Below, in pieces: positions 31,101 through 39,931 of a stretch of 64,000 bases of DNA. The DNA is taken from assembly GCA_003117195.1 (NCBI GenBank), contig BDSI01000111.1, positions 114,501 through 178,500 on the forward strand, given 5' to 3'. Each line of letters starts with the position of its first letter. The stretch's first letter is position 1. A program made the translations under genes and the position numbers. The DNA comes from Eudorina sp. 2006-703-Eu-15. Its lineage: Eukaryota; Chlorophyta; Chlorophyceae; Chlamydomonadales; Volvocaceae. The notes beneath the pieces are model-generated. The model ran no database searches, had not been told where the DNA came from, and saw nothing but the letters and a program-made list of their open reading frames with translations.

Positions 31101-33918
31101 GGGTCGAGCAAAGATACCGGTCCCTGAGTGCAAATTTGCTGCATATCCCATATCTGAGGGGGCTGAAGCGGCCCGGGGGCTGCTCGCAATCCGCACGCGC
31201 AATCCCAACCGCCGAACCCAACAGCCCACCGCCCCGCCCCTGCCCCCTGTCCTTGCCCCACCACCACCACCACCACCACCACCACCACCACCACCACCAA
31301 CGCCACCAACAACAACATCCGACCGCAAGGGGCCCAGATGCAGTTCAGATCCGGAACCATATCCGGATCTGGCCCTGCGCAACGCCTCGTAAGACCGGCC
31401 CTAGATCCGCCCCCCCTCACCTCCTCCCGTACGAACGGCAGATCCGCCTTGATGATCTTGGACATCTCCTTCTTGATCTTCTTGAGATCCTTCTCCGTGA
31501 GCGGGTTGTCAGCCGGCCACTGGAAGTCGTAGAAGAAGCCGCGATCCGTCCAGGGGCCGATCGTCACCTGAGGGGGGGCCGTGAAGGGGGGGATGTTGGA
31601 GGGGCGGTAATGTGAAATTGGTAATTGGACATTTCAAACTGCGCTGCTCCTGCCAGAGCGACGGTTCTCTGGGCCGTGGGGGGTGGGGAACGTCAAGGGG
31701 AAAGGGGGGGAAAGGATCACCACCAGGGGGCTCAGGGGAGTGCGGGCTGACGCACACCCGAACCCATCAATCCGCATGGGGAACGTTCCAGGGCCCGGGA
31801 TCCAAGGGGGGAAGATACCCAGATGCGGGTTTCCGCGGCCCCGGGCCGTTTCCGCGGGCCCCTCTACCCCCTCCTCCCACCGAATCCGGGAGGCCGCCAC
31901 CTGGAGGCCGGAAAAGCGAGGGCGGCGCTGAAAGCAGGGCGGCGGTTTGTTTTTGTCACCGACGGCGGCCCGCCCTTGCCAGCAGCCCGGCAGGCCTGCG
32001 CCCCTCAAACTGCGTCAAGACGCCGGCGACGGTTCGTGCAACCAACGAACACTAACGAACACTAACGACCGACGTTGCGGGCTTCACGCCGGACATCCGC
32101 GGCGCACCCCGACCCAGGGGGGCGCTGAGCTGCCACCCCACCCGTAACACCCCGAAACGTACGTACGGACGTACGGATGTACGAGCAGGTCGACAGGCGC
32201 GAGGGAATTGGACGGATCGGCTGACTGATTGGCTGGCTGGCTGGGACGTACGGCAGCCGGGTGAAGTGGCATCCCGACAGCAGGAAAACTTACCAACCCC
32301 CACCCCTTTGGTCAATGTCAAGGAAACGAAACCGCAATACACCGCAAAAGAGCAACAAACCGATAACCCCCACTCCCCGGCCCCGCGGGAGTACTTCAGA
32401 AGCTCAGATCTACATCCCGTCAGCCCTACTCGGTGCCACCCCGGACCCAATGCCGCTGCCGGCCGCGCTGCTGGCCCCCCGGAGTGGGCCGCCTGGGCAC
32501 CACCGCGGTTGTGTGCGATGTCGCAGACCGCCAAGCCGCTCTACCCCCCTGGTCCTGGTCCTGGTCCAGGTCCAGGTCCAGGTCGAGCCGCGCGGTTCCA
32601 CTCGCCCGTGTGTCCACACACTCGCTCGGGTGGGTGCCTGGCCCACACCCGCACCCGCCCCCACAGCCACCCCACCCCCGGCCCGAGCCGGTGCACGACC
32701 TTCATTATCCCGTATCCCTCCTCCCCTCCCTCCTCCCCCCGAGACCCTATCCGATCCGACCCCACCCTCGGGGTATCCCTCCCTCCCGCCCGCCCACCCG
32801 TTCCTGACCGGCGCCCATATCGGCGAAGGCACACACACACCCGTCCTGCCACGGATCCGCATCAGCCCCCGGCCCCGGACCGCATCTGCCACCACTGAAG
32901 GGACCTGGTGCCGCAGCCCTGGCCCTGCTGAATTACCCCTGGGGTGTCGGCGGCTGGCTCCAAAACCCCAGAGTGTCTGCATGCCCCCCCCCCAAAACAC
33001 ACAGTTCAGTTTTCTTTTACACACACATACACGCACACACACAGTGGAGGTGGGGGTGATGGGGTGCGGGAGTCCCAAGAGCTCCCTCTGAGCCGTACAT
33101 CTGGGTCCGGTGAACAGGGCCCGGGTCCGCCAGGTAACGCTGCGTGCATGCCCACCCCGCACGCCACCCCACCCCGCACCTGCACGCCCTTGTAGAGCCG
33201 CTGTACCGCCATCGCCATAATGTGAGCGCACTGCGTGATTGTATGGGGCGAGGGGGAGGAGAAGGGAAGGGGGGATCTGGGTTCGGCATGAGGACCAGGG
33301 CAAGGGTCGTTCGCAGAAGGAATTGATGTGTGACGGGGGGCGGGGGACGGGTGCTATGGCGGGCTGCTTGTGAAGGCAGTAGTAGCCGGGGGAGGATGGC
33401 GGCGGGGCGGGGGGAGTTCATGTTGGAGTCTGGATGGGATACTAAAAAGTGGGCGGACCCTGTCGGCAGACTGACTAAGCCAAGTTGGTGAACTAGATAC
33501 TAGATCTTTCACACACGACTCAACCCAGCAAATTAAACATAGCCATATAAACGCGCTGTACACTGCCAAAGCCCAGCAGCGTGCTTACGCTGTGCCGGAT
33601 GCGCAGCAGCTGCTCCGATTCGTCACTAGTCTTGAGTTCCATGAAGACGGACTGCTTAATTGTGTTGGATGTTTGAGCTAGCGGTGCTTCGGTCGCGGTT
33701 GGAGCCTCAGCCACCGCTGCAAGCAGCGAGGAATTCCGACCCCAGGAAGACTGCATCCGGGCGGGGAATCCAAGCGCCGGAAGTTTACATTGTGCTCCGG
33801 CAGTCGTGCTCGCGTTGGGCTGGCTGGATGCCGCCTGGGAGGCGCGAAGCCAACCCAAAGCGCCTCGCCTGCAAGACGCACAGGCTGCGTTCGCCCTTTG
33901 CTGAAGGATTGGCCTCAT
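22188..33918 (-). CDS. TARS: Threonyl-tRNA synthetase, organellar type with N-terminal targeting peptide
   Basis: Complete 720-aa enzyme in 18 exons: 33589-33918, 33180-33230, 31421-31567, 30806-30886, 30114-30351, 29583-29683, 28748-28820, 27613-27734, 27161-27226, 26794-26918, 26167-26254, 25446-25520, 25045-25152, 24373-24488, 23824-23971, 23182-23303, 22620-22737 and 22188-22241. All splice sites are GT/AG with consistent phases. It charges tRNA-Thr with threonine. Residues 1 to about 90 look like a mitochondrial/plastid transit peptide rich in Arg, Ala and Ser. The editing (N2) domain follows, with HSCAH at 109-113 and CAGPH at 260-264. The class II core has Zn ligands Cys416 (MNCP), His467 (DDAH) and His593, motif 2 FRVRGF and motif 3 [10 protein letters not shown]-terminal anticodon-binding domain ends SQF. 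The usual N-terminal TGS domain is missing, and an Ala-rich insert of ~35 aa (about 217-252) interrupts the editing domain. Confidence 0.95.
22431..22455 (+). repeat. (GGACA)n microsatellite
   Basis: Five tandem GGACA-type units in the last intron of the threonyl-tRNA synthetase gene. Confidence 0.75.
22830..22860 (+). repeat. alpha repeat fragments, duplicated
   Basis: AGGAAATTGGTAGACAGGAA followed by ATTGG: the alpha start occurs twice in a row. In threonyl-tRNA synthetase intron 16, 93 bp from the exon ending at 22737. Confidence 0.55.
23402..23486 (+). repeat. alpha intronic repeat (long copy)
   Basis: Runs from TTGGAAATTGGTAGACAATT, through GCGCTGCTGCTGCCAGAGCG, to GAGTACAGTACCG. In threonyl-tRNA synthetase intron 15, about 100 bp from the exon ending at 23303. 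Its far end matches the far end of the 14892-14970 copy. Confidence 0.75.
24031..24075 (+). repeat. beta intronic repeat (long copy)
   Basis: CAATCGGTGATTGTTCCGCG then ATTGCCCTGTCTTTATTGAC and AAAAACG. In threonyl-tRNA synthetase intron 14, 60 bp from the exon ending at 23971. Confidence 0.7.
25688..25771. repeat. Large inverted repeat (31-bp arms, 22-bp loop)
   Basis: Left arm 25688-25718 and right arm 25741-25771 are reverse complements except for one mismatch near the loop; 26 bp (CACACCCAGCCCGGCGAACA plus ATACTC) are perfect. It lies in threonyl-tRNA synthetase intron 11 and abuts a beta repeat at 25772. A single related arm (GCCCAGCCCGGCGAACCACT) occurs at 30995-31015 in intron 3 of the same gene. 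Confidence 0.9.
25772..25799 (+). repeat. beta intronic repeat (3' part)
   Basis: GATCGCTGTCTTAATTGACA then AAAGGGGG, directly after the 31-bp inverted repeat in threonyl-tRNA synthetase intron 11. Confidence 0.6.
27976..28530 (-). repeat. 46-bp minisatellite in threonyl-tRNA synthetase intron 7
   Basis: About 12 head-to-tail units, each starting GTCCACCCAAGTCGCCCTCG and ending CACCCGGGTAGCT. Starts at 27976, 28022 and 28068 give the 46-bp period. Units differ by GTCC/GCCC swaps, by 6-bp insertions of CTCGCC, and by a variant with CACCGGGGTAGCTGTCCACC. Because 46 is not a multiple of three, the array is open in all minus-strand frames and produces spurious 190-245-codon frames. Confidence 0.95.
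28682..28712 (-). repeat. beta intronic repeat, reverse orientation
   Basis: CATGTCAATCAAGACAGCAA then ACTGCGACAAG. In threonyl-tRNA synthetase intron 7, 36 bp inside the donor (exon ends at 28748). Confidence 0.6.
28876..28930 (+). repeat. alpha intronic repeat
   Basis: GGTATAGGACATTGGTGGAC then CTGCGCTGCTGCCAGAGC. In threonyl-tRNA synthetase intron 6, 56 bp from the exon ending at 28820. Confidence 0.7.
30377..30400 (+). repeat. alpha intronic repeat (fragment)
   Basis: GGGTACAGGAAATTGGGGGG in threonyl-tRNA synthetase intron 4, 26 bp from the exon ending at 30351. Confidence 0.5.
31255..31300 (+). repeat. (CCA)n microsatellite
   Basis: About fourteen CCA/ACC units in threonyl-tRNA synthetase intron 3. 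Confidence 0.9.
31609..31672 (+). repeat. alpha intronic repeat
   Basis: AATGTGAAATTGGTAATTGG then CATTTCAAACTGCGCTGCTC and CTGCCAGAGCGACGGTTC. In threonyl-tRNA synthetase intron 2, about 42 bp from the exon ending at 31567. Confidence 0.7.
32305..32345 (-). repeat. beta-like repeat, reverse orientation
   Basis: CCTTTGGTCAATGTCAAGGA then AACGAAACCGCAATACACCG. Inside the 1.6-kb intron 2 of the threonyl-tRNA synthetase gene; a diverged copy. Confidence 0.4.
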
Positions 33919-35189
33919 TTTAATGACTTGGAACTACGAAGTATTGTAGTCAACCCTGGTCGGGTGTTGCTTCTTGCTTGAGTCACAAACTCGTCCGCTC
34001 TCCGGAACCACAAACATAATCGGCCCAAGCCTTTGGAAGAAGTCAAGCACGTCACTGCTGCTCGACATAGTAACACATATTGAGGTTTATTCTTCGAGAC
34101 TTGGTCCAACTCTGGGCGGGGCGGAATTATGAGGACAAGTTTCCTTCTGCTTTTGCCTCCCAGTGATAGCAATCATCAAACATGTCTTAACATTTACGAG
34201 CGACATCTGGGTGAAAAGACAGTTCTGCATTGCTGATGCACCTCCATGTTGGTTTTACCGAACGCCCTAGAGCACCAGCAGCGCCACCTGACGCCGACGA
34301 CACGCTGTGTATTTCGACCCGCGATACATTGCCCACCATACCGGTGGTTATGATGAAATCCTTACAGCTGTTCCGTTCTGCTGACGTAGCCAGGTCGCCA
34401 ACGGTCTGCCCACGCGCATCCCCGTTTGGTGCCACTCAATCATGCAGAGACTGATGTCCTGTTCGCCCCAATATAATCAAAAGCCGTGATATTTGTGGTG
34501 GTCGCGTCTGCTGCTGTAAATCATAGCAGGTGTACAGTAGGCGCAGTTCAAACAAGGATACCGTATACACAGCGGAACCCTGCTTCATTCTCCTCCGCTG
34601 CAGCCACCCATCCTCCCCCGACCCAGTTATCGGGATGCAGCAGCTAGAGATCACATACCAGCACACCGGAACCTGGAGGCGGCCAGCACCGCTAGGGAGC
34701 CAACTGGAGCCAACGGCGACCGGCTATGGGAAACGATCATGAATCCGCTCAGTGCCGGACAGATCTTTGGGCCTGATACGGTATCCGAACAGGTCCCGAC
34801 CTGTTATGGGGGCTCTGGCTGGGATGCGTCGATGCGCTCTGCGCTGCCCCTTGGCACGGTCCTGCTGTCCCGGCACCTTCCGACACATCGGATGCAAGGT
34901 ATGCTGGGCAAGTGTTCACTGGCTGCTGGGCCCGGATGGGACGGCGACTGGCTCTCCGCTCCTCTCCCGTCCGCTCCCGAGCACCAGCACCAGCGCCACC
35001 GTCCATGCCAGACCCGCCTCGCTGTGCCGGCCTCCGCTTGTGACAGACCCGCCGGCCCCGGGGGCTCCCTCCCAGCGCCCGAGAGCCGTGTTCACGAGGG
35101 AGGTCCACCCCACCAGTTATTACCCATCACCACCCACCACCCAGGCCGCATCCGTACGCACACGTCATCATCAGCCGTCACTGCCGTTC
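33919..35189. other. Upstream flank of threonyl-tRNA synthetase and gap to the ankyrin pseudogene
   Basis: Composition drops in G+C here relative to 1-33 kb. It should contain the threonyl-tRNA synthetase promoter just right of 33918. No coding domain, RNA gene or terminal repeat was recognised. The stretch from about 35040 matches 38440-38580 and belongs to the duplicated ankyrin 3' flank. Confidence 0.45.
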
Positions 35190-36700
35190 TTACGTGCCGT
35201 TGAACACGGCCACCCAAGCAAACACCAGCGACACCAGCTGCCAAAAGAAAGAGGCCGCCGTGCTGCGCCAATCCGCGCCCTCCTTCATTTTGTGCACTAA
35301 ATCGCGGAGCCCAATCCCAAACAAGAACACCATCGCCGTCGCGATCGGCAGCGGGAGCATTAGGCACAGCCACAGCATAAAACTCCCCACCGGGCGCAGC
35401 GACGGGGTGTATCGGTGGCCCACGAAGCCGCCTGCGTCCGATAGGGCCTTGGCCGCCTGGGAATGCCCCCCCCCTGGACCGCCTCGCGCAGTGCTCGATG
35501 AATGAAGCGGTCGGGCACACCCGCGCCGCAGCGCAGGATCAGCCGCACTGCGTCCTGCCGGCCTTTGGACGCGGCGGCGACCAGCGCAGCGCCGCACACG
35601 TCCCGCGGCTTGGCCACCCCCATCAGCGCGGTGAGCACCTCCAGGTGGCCGTTCTGGGCCGCCGCCGTGAAGGCCTGGCCGTCGCGGCAGCGCACATCTG
35701 AGACCGCCGCGATCAGCAGCCGCACCACCTCGAGGCGCCCCATCTCGGCCGCGTAGACAGGGCGATGTCCGCTGCCCGCGGGTCCGCCCCGGCCTCCAGC
35801 AGCCGCCTCACGATCGAGACCGCGCCGCGTCTGGAGGCTGGCAGTAGGGCTTGGGAGTGGCCGTCGGCCGCATCAGCCCCTCCGCCCAGCAGCATATCCA
35901 CCAGGTGCTCCTTGCCCCTGACACCAAATTACCGCAGGGAGGGAGGGAAGGACCACACACATATTCAGCGTAACGTACAAGGTCCGCTATAAGGTTCAAT
36001 CATACATATTCAGGGCACACACCCAGACAGACGCAGAGACAAACATGAAAGGATGGACTTCTGAAGGCCTCTCACCGCTGCCGCGGGCGTGCACGACGGG
36101 CAACAGTATGAATCCCTGCATCCTTTCAGTCGGCGACAGTGGTAGTTGCCTGCCATTTTTGCGGTACGAGTCCACAGAAGGACGGCGAAGTTTCCTACGT
36201 GACCCTGTGCCCCACCCAAGCATCTACACCCCATTTACTACAGTCACTGCCACCCAGTTGTGCGCTGCCGCAGGGGCACTTAAAGAGCCGACGCCAGAAA
36301 CAGGGGCTGGTGGAGAATCCGCGTGTACGACGGCGAGCCCCGGCAGGACTCCATAAGGCCCCGCACCAGCTCCACGGCGCCGTACCCCACGGCGCCCAGC
36401 AGCGCGCAGGACGCGGCGATGTCGACGTCCAGGACCTCGCCGCTGCGCGTCCGCATCTCCATCGCCGCCTCCACGAAAGAATTTACAAGGGTGTTATCCC
36501 TGTGCTCGTTGACTTGGGAGGGACGCGATGATAAGGGCTTTCAAGTGAGTGTCGTCCGCAGGGAGCTCCTCGCGCGCATCTCCGCCGCTGGCCGCCACCG
36601 CTGCCAGCAGGTCCTGTACGACGCTGAGATGGCCGTGGATCATCGGTCTAGTACTGCCCCACCCACCCCTCCTCACCAGGTGACGACAGCCTTGCTCCCC
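35190..36700 (-). pseudogene. Decayed tandem copy of the ankyrin-repeat gene
   Basis: Compared with the intact paralog at 38573-39931, the 3' half aligns closely: FTAAAQNGHLEVLTALM, CGAALVAAASKGR and a changed membrane region with terminus VFNGT. The frame is broken twice. Near 35466 a C run is 9 long instead of 7, and near 35755 one C is missing in the segment encoding ADIALVYAAEMGR. Upstream, further ankyrin-like segments lie at 35800-35930 (VDMLLGGGADAAD), 36280-36474 (CALLGAVGYGAVELVRGLME) and about 36590-36650 (HGHLSVVQDLLAA), separated by non-coding sequence. This could alternatively be a multi-exon gene with sequencing errors at the homopolymer, but two breaks favour a pseudogene. Confidence 0.6.
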
Positions 36701-36714
36701 GCCTCCCTCCCGGT

Positions 36715-36910
36715 AGGTTCGCGGCTTTGACCGACCCCCAGGACTGGATAATGCCCATGAGGCATCGTCCCGAAAACCCCGCCCCCCTAGAATTGTTACA
36801 CTTGCTTGCTTGGGTGGGTGCATGCCGCCGCGGGTGCGGATGGTGAAGTGGTTATCCATAAGGTCAGGCCCTCGAGCCGCTGTAAGGGCGCTGCCAGGTA
36901 CCCGGCCAGA
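36715..36910 (+). repeat. Dispersed repeat R3, copy 1
   Basis: Shares a collinear pattern with 42115-42335: GACCGACCCC near the start, CATGAGGCAT or GATGAGGCAT, CTTGCTTGGG, GGATGGTGAA and GGGCGCTGCCAGG. Both copies are in the same orientation. No coding function recognised. Confidence 0.55.
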
Positions 36911-38572
36911 ACCTACGAGCGACTGCTGCCCGGCGACGACGTATCCCGCCTGAGGAGGATCTGCCCTCAGAAGCCCGCAGAAAGGAGCTGCCGCCTTCAC
37001 ACCGCGACCCCGACCACTGCCTTATCCGAACGTGCGCTTATCACCCACAAACCCCGGGGCCCCATGACACAATGTGATGACCCGCTGTCGCCCGGGCACC
37101 CACGCCTGACTTGCCGCTGTCCCCCTGGCTACCTCCGCCCGAAGTGGAGGACAGCTCCTCACCATTATTGCCGTGCATCAATCACCGGTCCGTCCGTTTA
37201 CATCCTCAAAACAACTTGTCCAGCCGGGAGAGGCGACATGTGGGATGTGGGTTCTACGGCCCCGGGCCCACTGGGATACAGTCCGCCCCCGAGCGGCCGG
37301 CCTCTGCTCTCCCCCCGTCAAACCCGCCACCCTGCCGATGACTCCCAACCATTCCGGAGCCCTCCGCGCTTCCAAGCTCGGGCTCCGGTACTCCCATTCT
37401 CGCCACGAGGCACCACATGGCCCTGCTCCGTCAGGCAGGAGGCGAAGCCCGTCCACGCCACGACCGCCGGATATCGGATATCGTCAAGAGACAGGGAGGG
37501 CGGGGAAAAACACACCTGAAAGAAAGAACGCGGCCAAACCAGCAGGGTTGTCGGCTGCCAATCTGCAAATCGTGCCAAACCCTGAAACCCTAAAAGCGCG
37601 CCAACCGTGAAACCCTGTAAGCCCTGACAAGTGCTGATTGACTGCAGTTTCCGTCTCAGCCCGAGAATCAGCAAGCCATCTTTGCAGTTCGTACATACAA
37701 ATTCAACCACCGACCGTTCCAGTGACGCTGTGCACCGTGCCTGCCACCACACCGACTGCGATCCCGTCCGCTGCGCCCTCTTGGAAGCTGCAGAATTGCG
37801 CCATGTGCTCAGCACCACAAGACAGTGCGCCACGCAGGTTCCTGTTGGACGTCCATCCCCAATCCGCGCCTCGATCCATGCCCCCTCATGTCAGCTAAGC
37901 GAGCCGGCTCTACTGCCCTTCCCTATAGCAGCCCGACCCCCGGTAAACCACCAGTTACCGACCCCGTTTATGTCCTCCCCCCGTTTAACGGTCAACTACT
38001 TGGGGCCCCCCGTTACCTCCAGATATCCAACGGATAACCGCCCCCCCAAGATTGGTCTTGTGTCGTGGGGACTGAGACCCTCTGCCACGCCATGGGGACT
38101 GGGCCCCGCTGTGAGGGAACCACGGCCACGTTGAACCAGTCGTCACGAAGTCCTCAAGTAGTGCAGGTGCGCGAACCCGCCCTGCGCTTGTTCTGCCGGT
38201 CCACCCGCCCACCACCTCTTCACTCCGAAACACGGCCCCACGAATGTAAGGCCATCGTGTGATGCGAGGCCAGCCGGCCGGAAGCAAGGTTCTCCCCTTC
38301 ACCCGGGCGAGGTTGGGTGCGGTGGGGTGGGGTGAGGGCGTGAGGCGCGGTGCAGTGCCCCTCCATATAGTGCGGCGACTTCAGGACTGCAGGGAGGGGC
38401 TACATGCTGCGTTGCTCATGTACCATCTCCGTTGGCAGACCCGCCGATCCGCCGACCACGGGGGCTCCCTCCCTCCCTGCGCCCGTGAGCCGGGTTCACC
38501 AGGGACACCCACCCCACCAGTTACCCTATCACCAGCCGCCACCCAAGCCGCGTCCGTACGCACACGTCATCA
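36911..38572. other. Gap between the ankyrin copies
   Basis: No gene recognised. Open frames at 36806-37519 and 37631-38134 lack domains and overlap each other. From about 38440 the sequence is the duplicated 3' flank of the ankyrin gene, including the shared run CGTACGCACACGTCATCATC at 38557-38576, also at 35155-35174. Confidence 0.45.
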
Positions 38573-39931
38573 TCAGCCGCGCAGTCGTACTCGCAACGCC
38601 GACAACACCTTGCGCAAGGACGCACCATAAGGTACCAGGCTGCCCACCAGGCAAACTGCTGAGACAGCGATGGTGCGCCAGTTCGCGCCCGCCCTAATGA
38701 TGACAATGAACACACCAGAAAAGGCCGCAATGGCGATTATGTCCATTATCAACGGGAACACCCGGAGCAGCCACGTCACGAAAGGCCCCACCGAGCGCGG
38801 CGACGGGATGTACATGAAATCCACGAAGCCGCCCGCGTCCGATAGGGCCCTGGCCGCCTGGGAATGCCCCCCCTGGACCGCCTCGCGCAGTGCTTGGTCC
38901 TTGCTGGTCGGGGGCACATCCGCGCCGCAGCGCAGGATCAGCCGCACTGCGTCCAGCCGGCCTTTGGACGCGGCGGCGACCAGCGCAGCGCCGCACACGT
39001 CCCGCGGCTTTGCCACCGCCATCAGCGCGGTGAGCACCTCCAGGTGGCCGTTCTGGGCCGCCGCCGTGAAGGCCTGGCCGTCGCGGCAGCGCACATCTGC
39101 GCCCGCCGCGATCAGCAGCCGCACCACCTCCAGGCGTCCCATCTCGGCCGCGTAGACCAGGGCCATGTCCGGTGCCCGCGGGTCCACCCCGGCCGCCAGC
39201 AGGTCCTGTACGACGCTGAGATGGCCGTGGAACGCCGCCGCGTACAGCGCGGCATGCGTCACCTGCGCGCCCCGGCTCAGCAGGTGCTGCAGCACCTGCC
39301 GGTGCCCGGCCGCCGCGGCGCCCTTCAGGAGCCCCTCCACCTGGGCTGACGGGGTGTAGGGGCAGCTGGCGGCGCCCACGGCCGCCTCCAGCGCAACCAG
39401 CAGGCCCAGGGCCATGTCACCCCCGGTGCGGACATTCTTCTTGTCCTCCTCCTCCTCCTCGTTCCCCTTCTGCTCCTTCTCCCCGCTCTCTTCCTTCAAT
39501 GTCAGAGTGATGACCGTCGGAAGGATGCTGCGGTGACAGTACAGCATCAGCGGCGCCGCCTGGCCGAAGGTGGCGATCATGTGGCGGCAGGCGCCGTCCT
39601 GTTGCAGGATGGCTGACCGCCAAGCGGATCGCAGTGCGTGACACGCCGCGTGGGCGCCTGCGGCGCCGCTGCCTGCTTCTGTAAGGACGCGACCTAAGAG
39701 ACCCTCCGGTAATTGTTCAAGCATGGATGGCCGCATTTGGAGCGCCCAGAAAGAATAAGGTAAATGACGACCCACGGGGCCGACTTCCGGAAAACGCCAG
39801 GACCGACGAAGCGCGCGGCGCCAAGCAAGATTGTTGTTTAGTGTAGTGGTTTGAGAGAGGTAGCGTCTTGCGGTAACAGGAATGAGGTGCGTATCGAGAG
39901 CACTGTACGGCAGCGTTGACGCAGGTTGCAT
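38573..39931 (-). CDS. Ankyrin-repeat protein with F-box-like N-terminus and two C-terminal membrane segments
   Basis: Single uninterrupted reading frame of 452 aa. The second Met (residue 66) opens an F-box-like segment, LEQLPEGLLGRVL followed by ACHALRSAWRSAI, so translation may start at 39736 rather than 39931. A charged Glu/Lys-rich stretch lies near residues 150-170. At about 200-375 there are five or six ankyrin repeats, for example HGHLSVVQDLLAAGVDP, AAEMGRLEVVRLLIAAGAD and NGHLEVLTALM. Residues 380-440 hold two hydrophobic segments (LIMDIIAIAAFSGVFIVII and TIAVSAVCLVGSLV) that suggest a membrane anchor. Ankyrin repeats bind proteins; F-box proteins recruit ubiquitin ligases. Whether this one does is inference. 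A broken tandem copy lies 1.9 kb downstream, and the duplication includes 3' flank. Confidence 0.75.
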   Translation of the reverse strand: MQPASTLPYSALDTHLIPVTARRYLSQTTTLNNNLAWRRALRRSWRFPEVGPVGRHLPYSFWALQMRPSMLEQLPEGLLGRVLTEAGSGAAGAHAACHALRSAWRSAILQQDGACRHMIATFGQAAPLMLYCHRSILPTVITLTLKEESGEKEQKGNEEEEEDKKNVRTGGDMALGLLVALEAAVGAASCPYTPSAQVEGLLKGAAAAGHRQVLQHLLSRGAQVTHAALYAAAFHGHLSVVQDLLAAGVDPRAPDMALVYAAEMGRLEVVRLLIAAGADVRCRDGQAFTAAAQNGHLEVLTALMAVAKPRDVCGAALVAAASKGRLDAVRLILRCGADVPPTSKDQALREAVQGGHSQAARALSDAGGFVDFMYIPSPRSVGPFVTWLLRVFPLIMDIIAIAAFSGVFIVIIRAGANWRTIAVSAVCLVGSLVPYGASLRKVLSALRVRLRG

